DNA of 64,000 bases, taken from the NCBI RefSeq assembly GCF_031834615.1, contig NZ_CP115543.1, forward strand, positions 3,607,001 through 3,671,000. The letters run 5' to 3'. Below are positions 59,938 through 64,000 of the stretch, piece after piece. The notes under the pieces were generated by a model. That model was not told the origin of the DNA. It saw only the letters and a list, made by a program, of their open reading frames with translations, and did not search any database. This DNA comes from Stenotrophomonas aracearum. Lineage in GTDB: Bacteria; Pseudomonadota; Gammaproteobacteria; Xanthomonadales; Xanthomonadaceae. A program made the translations under genes and the position numbers. How positions within the stretch are numbered: the stretch's first letter is position 1; every line of letters begins with the position of its first letter.

Positions 59938-60558
59938 ATGACCCTGCGCCTGCTGCCCGCTGTTGCCGTGCTGTCCCTGCTGCTCTCTGCCTGCGGACAG
60001 TCGCCCACGCCTACCGCTCCGGCCCCCGTCAATGCGCCGTCGGTGCCCGCGGCCACCGACCCGGCCCAGGCGGTGCTGGCCGCGAGCCAGCGGTTCGGCC
60101 AGCTGCGCAGCTTCCACGCCACCCTGCACATGCAGGGGCCCCGCACGCTGGAGGCGACGATGGACTTCGTGGCCCCGGACCGTTACCGGCTGCAGACCGA
60201 CGAGGGTGTGCAGACGATCATCGGCGACACCTTCTTCCTGCAGCGCGCCGGCGAAGTCCGCCAGGTCCCGGTGCCGCCGGGTCTGCTGGCACAGTGGCGC
60301 AGCCCGCTACCGGCCGATGCGGTAGCTGCCGACCTGGCGGTCGAGGACCTGGGCGATGACCGCGTCGGCGGCGAGACCGCGCGCCGCTACCGCGTACGCC
60401 ACGCCCGTGCCGCGCCCGATGGCCTGCTGTACTGGATCGGCGCGCAGGGCCTGCCGCTGCGGATCGAACGGCAAGGCGAGACCCAGAGCCAGGCGTTCAA
60501 GGCCACGGTGGATTACAGCCGCTTCAATGACGACACGCTGCGCATCGACCTCCCCTGA
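59938..60558 (+). CDS. Lipoprotein with LolA-like fold (inferred)
   Basis: 206 aa. Lipoprotein signal MTLRLLPAVAVLSLLLSACG with lipidated Cys19, a Pro/Ala-rich linker (about 20-45), then a domain that reads like the LolA/LolB half-barrel (SFHATLHMQGPRTLEATMDF, APDRYRLQTDEGVQTIIGD). No named family was recognised with certainty. ATG 59938 is set by the signal peptide. Possible role in lipid or lipoprotein handling in the periplasm. Confidence 0.7.
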   Translation: MTLRLLPAVAVLSLLLSACGQSPTPTAPAPVNAPSVPAATDPAQAVLAASQRFGQLRSFHATLHMQGPRTLEATMDFVAPDRYRLQTDEGVQTIIGDTFFLQRAGEVRQVPVPPGLLAQWRSPLPADAVAADLAVEDLGDDRVGGETARRYRVRHARAAPDGLLYWIGAQGLPLRIERQGETQSQAFKATVDYSRFNDDTLRIDLP

Positions 60559-60673
60559 ACAGGGGAAAAGTCCGAACGTCGCCTAAAGCACGGGTCTGGA
60601 AAGGAAAAACCGCGTGAAGGCATCAAGTATCATCACGCGTTGCTCCTTCCCCGCCTGATCCGGAGAACCGTTG

Positions 60674-61453
60674 ATGTCCTTGCGCGTGACGTTGTTTGCT
60701 TCCCTGCTGCTCAGTGCCCCCGCGGCCTTCGCGCAGGACACCACCGACCTGGCCGCGATGACCTCGCCCTGGAGCGGAAGCGGCGGCGAACTCGGCTTCG
60801 CCTCGGCACGCGGCAACAGCAACACCGAAAGCGCCAACGGCCGCCTGCGCCTGCGCTACACCGATGACGACTGGGTGCACAGCATGGACCTGTTCGGCCT
60901 GCGTTCGCGTTCGGAATACACCGAAACGAACGATGTGGACGGCACGGTCACCAAGCGCAGCAACACCACCGCCAACCGTTACACCGGCAGCGCCGGCAGC
61001 GCGCTGCAGCTGGGCGAACACCGCCAGATCACCGCCACGGTGCGTTACGAACGCGACGACTTCGCCACCTACGACCGCCAGAGCTCGTTCGGCCTGGGTT
61101 ACGGCACCCGGCTGATGGACCGCGACCGCTTCTACATGGACGCGCAGATCGGCCCCGGTGTGCGCCGTACCCACAACACCGAAGACGATGAGACCCGCAC
61201 CGGCCTGATCGGCCGCGGCCTGTTCGACGTGAAGTACTCGCTGACCCCCAACACCGACCTGATCAACACCCTGCTGGTCGAATCGGGCTCCTACAACACC
61301 TTCGGCCAGAACGACTTCGGCGTCTCGGTGAGCATGAACGAGCACCTGGCGCTCAAGGCCGCCTGGCAGGCCCGTTACAACAGCGACGTCGCCGAAGACA
61401 AGCGCAAGACCGACACGCTCACCACGATGAACGTGGTCTACAAGTTCAAGTAA
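60674..61453 (+). CDS. DUF481 (YdiY-like) outer-membrane protein
   Basis: 259 aa from ATG 60674, with a TTG just in front. Signal peptide MSLRVTLFASLLLSAPAAF cut after AFA. The DUF481 pattern GSGGELGFASARGNSNTESA marks the start of the barrel, and the end TTMNVVYKFK is typical. Salt- or acid-induced in E. coli; function unknown. Convergent with hemC, 4 nt between the stops. An inverted repeat CGCGTGA/TCACGCG lies upstream at 60611-60639. Confidence 0.85.
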   Translation: MSLRVTLFASLLLSAPAAFAQDTTDLAAMTSPWSGSGGELGFASARGNSNTESANGRLRLRYTDDDWVHSMDLFGLRSRSEYTETNDVDGTVTKRSNTTANRYTGSAGSALQLGEHRQITATVRYERDDFATYDRQSSFGLGYGTRLMDRDRFYMDAQIGPGVRRTHNTEDDETRTGLIGRGLFDVKYSLTPNTDLINTLLVESGSYNTFGQNDFGVSVSMNEHLALKAAWQARYNSDVAEDKRKTDTLTTMNVVYKFK

Positions 61454-61457
61454 GGTC

Positions 61458-62369
61458 TCAGCCGGCGAGCAGCTCGCCGGCGCCCCCCTCCAGCAACCCC
61501 TGCGCCACGGCCTTTCCGAGCGCATCCGGGTTGGCAGCCGGGCCGCGCGCTTCGGCGCGGACCAGGCGGCCATCGGCGACCCCGCCGACCAGGCCCTGCA
61601 GGAACAGGTTCTCCCCTTCCCACTGCGCGTAACCGGCGACCGGTACATGGCAGCTGCCATGCAGTGCGCGGTTCATCGCGCGCTCGGCTTCCACGCAGGC
61701 GCGCGTGCGTGCATCGTCCAGCGCCGCGAACAGGGCCATGACCCTGGCATCGTCGCCGTTGCATTCCACGGTGACCGCGCCCTGCGCCGGTGCCGGCAGC
61801 CATTCGGGTGCGTTGAGTCGCGCCACGATCCGATGGCCCAGGCCCAATCGCTCCAGTCCGGCCACGGCCAGTACGATGGCGTCGTAGCCACCGTTGTCCA
61901 GCTTGGCCAGGCGCGTGTTGACGTTGCCGCGCAGGTCCTGCAGGTCCAGGTCCGGGCGCAGCGCGCGCAGCTGGGCTTGGCGGCGCAACGAGGAGGTGCC
62001 CACCCGCGCGCCGATCGGCAGCGCATCCAGCGACGCGTAGAGATTGGAAATGAAACCGTCGGCAGGATCGTGCCGGGCCAGCATCGCCGGCAACGCGAAC
62101 GGCGCATCCAGCTCCATCGGCACGTCCTTGAGCGAATGCACCGCGCAGTCCGCTTCACCGCGCAGCATGGCCAGCTCCAGCTCCTTGAGGAACAGGCCCT
62201 TGCCGCCAATGGCCGCCAGCGAGCGGTCCAGCACTTCATCGCCGCGCGTGCTCATCGGTACCAGCACCACCTCCAGCCCGGGATGCACCTGGCGCAGGCG
62301 GTCGGCAACGTGTTCGCTCTGCCAGAGGGCAAGCGGGCTCTTTCGGGTGGCGATGCGCAGGGTATCCAT
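61458..62369 (-). CDS. hemC: Porphobilinogen deaminase (hydroxymethylbilane synthase)
   Basis: 303 aa from ATG 62369 ([20 protein letters not shown]). Joins four porphobilinogens in heme synthesis. [19 protein letters not shown] and the cofactor-bearing Cys in [12 protein letters not shown] are present. The longer open frame upstream is an algR shadow. Follows algR by 14 nt on the minus strand, as in Pseudomonas. Confidence 0.97.
   Translation of the reverse strand: MDTLRIATRKSPLALWQSEHVADRLRQVHPGLEVVLVPMSTRGDEVLDRSLAAIGGKGLFLKELELAMLRGEADCAVHSLKDVPMELDAPFALPAMLARHDPADGFISNLYASLDALPIGARVGTSSLRRQAQLRALRPDLDLQDLRGNVNTRLAKLDNGGYDAIVLAVAGLERLGLGHRIVARLNAPEWLPAPAQGAVTVECNGDDARVMALFAALDDARTRACVEAERAMNRALHGSCHVPVAGYAQWEGENLFLQGLVGGVADGRLVRAEARGPAANPDALGKAVAQGLLEGGAGELLAG
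61461..61481 (+). terminator. Hairpin inside the hemC 3' end serving the convergent DUF481 gene
   Basis: Perfect 9-bp stem GCCGGCGAG and complement with a CAG loop, starting 7 nt after the DUF481 stop, in the last codons of hemC. No T tract follows, so it is a weak candidate. Confidence 0.45.
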
Positions 62370-62383
62370 GCGGGCATTATCGC

Positions 62384-63112
62384 CTACAGATGCTTCAGAT
62401 CCTGCTTCAGGCTGGCCACGCAGCGGCGGCTGACTTCCAGCGGTGCCTTGCCATGGCGCAGCACCGCCTGGACCTGGCCTGCGCCATTGCGTCGCAGCTC
62501 CACCAGCTCGTGGCGGGCCACCAGGCAGTTGCGGTGGATGCGCACGAAGCGGCTGGCGAATTCCTCTTCCAGCGACTTCAGCGATTCTTCGATGAGGTCT
62601 TCGCCACGTGCGTGGTGGACCACCACGTACTTTTCCTCGGCCTGCAGGTAATGGATGTCCTCGACCGGGATCAGCCGCAGGCTGCCACGCAGGCGCGCGC
62701 ACAACAGGGTGCGCGCCTGCTGGCTGGCTGCGGCGGGCTGGCCGTTGCGGCCGGCCAGGAACATGCGGGCGCGCTCGAGTGCAGCCGCCAGGCGCTCGCT
62801 GCGCACCGGTTTCATCAGGTAGTCGATCGCCGCCGCCTCGAACGCCGACAGCGCATGCGCGTCGTAGGCGGTGCAGAAGACCACCGCCGGGCGCGGCTCG
62901 AACGTGGCCAGGTGGCGCGCCGCCTCCAGCCCGTCCAAACCGGGCATGGCGATGTCCAGCAGCACCAGGTCCGGCTGCAGCTCGGCGCACGCATGCAGGG
63001 CCTGCTCGCCGTTCTCGGCTTCGGCCACGACCTCGACGCCGGGCTGCTCCGCCAGCAGGCTGCGCAGGCGCTCGCGCGCAAGCGGTTCGTCGTCGGCGAT
63101 GACCACTCTCAC
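62384..63112 (-). CDS. algR: LytTR-type response regulator (AlgR-like)
   Basis: 242 aa from a GTG at 63112 ([19 protein letters not shown]) with GAGGA upstream. Receiver domain with phospho-acceptor Asp in [10 protein letters not shown] (about residue 54) and Lys in DYLMKPV; LytTR DNA-binding domain from about 140 ([29 protein letters not shown]). In Pseudomonas AlgR controls alginate, twitching motility and virulence genes. Paired with the kinase gene 10 nt upstream; order algZ-algR-hemC is conserved. Confidence 0.9.
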   Translation of the reverse strand: MRVVIADDEPLARERLRSLLAEQPGVEVVAEAENGEQALHACAELQPDLVLLDIAMPGLDGLEAARHLATFEPRPAVVFCTAYDAHALSAFEAAAIDYLMKPVRSERLAAALERARMFLAGRNGQPAAASQQARTLLCARLRGSLRLIPVEDIHYLQAEEKYVVVHHARGEDLIEESLKSLEEEFASRFVRIHRNCLVARHELVELRRNGAGQVQAVLRHGKAPLEVSRRCVASLKQDLKHL

Positions 63113-63122
63113 GCAGGCTTCC

Positions 63123-64000
63123 TCACTGGACGGGCACGAAGATGTCGCAGGCATAGTAGCCGTCGGCCCATGCCCCCGTCATCCGCGCGGCCGGGCCGAA
63201 GCGCCAGGCCAGGCGGTGCGCGATGTTGCGCTGTGCATGGCCGGCGCCCTGCATCAGCGGCAGCGCACGCGCTTCGGGATCGGGCGCCGGATTGCGCACC
63301 TGGAGATGCAGCAGGTTGCCTTCGCAGGCCAATGAAATGACGATCCTGCCGCCGTCAGGCAGGCGCGAAATGCCATGCAGCACCGCGTTCTCCACCAACG
63401 GCTGCAGGACCAGGCGTGGCATCGGCAGGGTCAGCGGCAACGCGTCTCCACGCTGCCATTCCACCTGCAGCCGATCACCCAGGCGCAGCGATTCGATCGA
63501 CAGGTAGGCCTCGGCCAGCTCGCACTCGGCCTGCAGCGTGGAATCGCCCTCGCCCGCACCCAGCGCGGCACGGAACAGGTCGGAGAGATCGAGCACCGCG
63601 CGCTCGGCCACTTCCGGGTCGCGCCGGACCAGGCTGGCGATGAGGTTCATGCTGTTGAACAGGAAGTGCGGGCGGATCCGCGCCTGCAGTGCGTCGGCCT
63701 GCGCGCGCGCATTGGCGACGGTCTGCGCGCTCCAGCGGTCGCTGACGTAGAAGTAGCGCAGTGCCAGCGCCACGATCAACGCGGTGACCGTCGCGCAGCC
63801 CAGGGTGAACCGCCAGAAGCCCACGTCGCCGGCGAAGCCGGTCGCGCCGAGCGCCGCAAAGAGGGCGTGCACGATGCCGGTGCACACCGCTGCGATCAGC
63901 GCCGTCATCGCCACGGCCACTACCGCACCCAGCGCTTCCGGCAATCGCGACAACGGCGTGCGCGCGGCGCACAGGCTGACCGTGACCGCCAGCGCCAGCC
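63123..64000 (-). CDS. algZ: LytS/AlgZ-type sensor histidine kinase, 5' end outside the window
   Basis: At least 292 codons; the reading frame stays open through the right edge, so the true start is beyond 64000. Membrane helices at the visible N-terminal part (VAVAMTALIAAVCTGIVHAL, then WRFTLGCATVTALIVALALRYFY), followed by the His_kinase domain with phosphorylation motif ARIRPHFLFNSMNLIASLV and a reduced ATPase domain. Partner of the AlgR-like regulator downstream. Confidence 0.88.
   Translation of the reverse strand, partial: LALAVTVSLCAARTPLSRLPEALGAVVAVAMTALIAAVCTGIVHALFAALGATGFAGDVGFWRFTLGCATVTALIVALALRYFYVSDRWSAQTVANARAQADALQARIRPHFLFNSMNLIASLVRRDPEVAERAVLDLSDLFRAALGAGEGDSTLQAECELAEAYLSIESLRLGDRLQVEWQRGDALPLTLPMPRLVLQPLVENAVLHGISRLPDGGRIVISLACEGNLLHLQVRNPAPDPEARALPLMQGAGHAQRNIAHRLAWRFGPAARMTGAWADGYYACDIFVPVQ

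Noticed and set aside
60611..60639. CGCGTGA...TCACGCG inverted repeat upstream of the DUF481 gene as an operator
   Set aside because: Only seven-base arms with a 15-base gap; too weak to claim a regulator site without conservation data, so it is only mentioned.

Overview
This 64-kb window is GC-rich chromosomal DNA from a gammaproteobacterium of the Xanthomonadaceae, most likely Stenotrophomonas (maltophilia complex or a close relative). The pointers are the divergent smeT/smeDE efflux locus at the left edge, the ptrB-lptM-dapF-DUF484-xerC-hslVU order, the algZ-algR-hemC order at the right edge, and many short palindromes with a GTAG head that look like the SMAG/REP family of Stenotrophomonas. 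No rRNA, tRNA, CRISPR array, intact insertion sequence or prophage was seen.

Layout. 0-2.2 kb: start of an RND efflux operon (smeD, smeE) and its TetR repressor smeT, with a palindromic operator between them. 2.4-9.2 kb: a long minus-strand run for protein quality control, chromosome resolution and lysine/cell-wall precursor synthesis. 9.3-13.8 kb: an aminotransferase, a second S9 peptidase and a lipocalin. 13.9-16.6 kb: methionine ABC importer genes metI and metN and a DMT permease; the matching binding protein metQ lies about 42 kb away at 58 kb. 16.7-26.4 kb: yajQ, DUF1415, an SDR, oligopeptidase A, a cysteine-synthase-like enzyme, two glyoxalase-fold proteins, a two-gene DNA-repair unit (radical SAM protein plus a DUF4130-UdgX fusion) and a CBS protein. 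26.7-31.1 kb: an MCR/EptA-type phosphoethanolamine transferase, then a small accessory patch directly downstream of glmS (the usual attTn7 position) holding a toxin-antitoxin-like pair whose toxin is broken. 31.2-39.1 kb: a seven-gene efflux and signalling locus (adaptor, ATPase, two permeases, PDZ protein, sigma-54 activator, histidine kinase) with a sigma-54 promoter and a palindromic upstream site in front of it. 39.1-47.7 kb: glmU and the complete atpIBEFHAGDC operon. 48-53.9 kb: an outer-membrane barrel, pyruvate dehydrogenase E3 and E2 genes with an exported protein between them, and a family-6 DNA glycosylase. 54-64 kb: ompW, glpD-glpK, metQ, a WYL regulator, a lipoprotein, a DUF481 protein, hemC, algR and the start-truncated algZ.

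The most interesting units are the sigma-54-controlled efflux locus, which appears to carry its own sensor, activator, promoter and activator site; the radical-SAM/UdgX repair pair; and the decayed ADP-ribosyltransferase-like toxin remnant beside glmS. GTAG palindromes are scattered through nearly all intergenic gaps and in three places run into coding sequence (glpD tail, udgX stop codon, leader of the 50.8-51.5 kb gene). Assignments rest on reading the translated sequences and remembered family motifs; no database search was possible.
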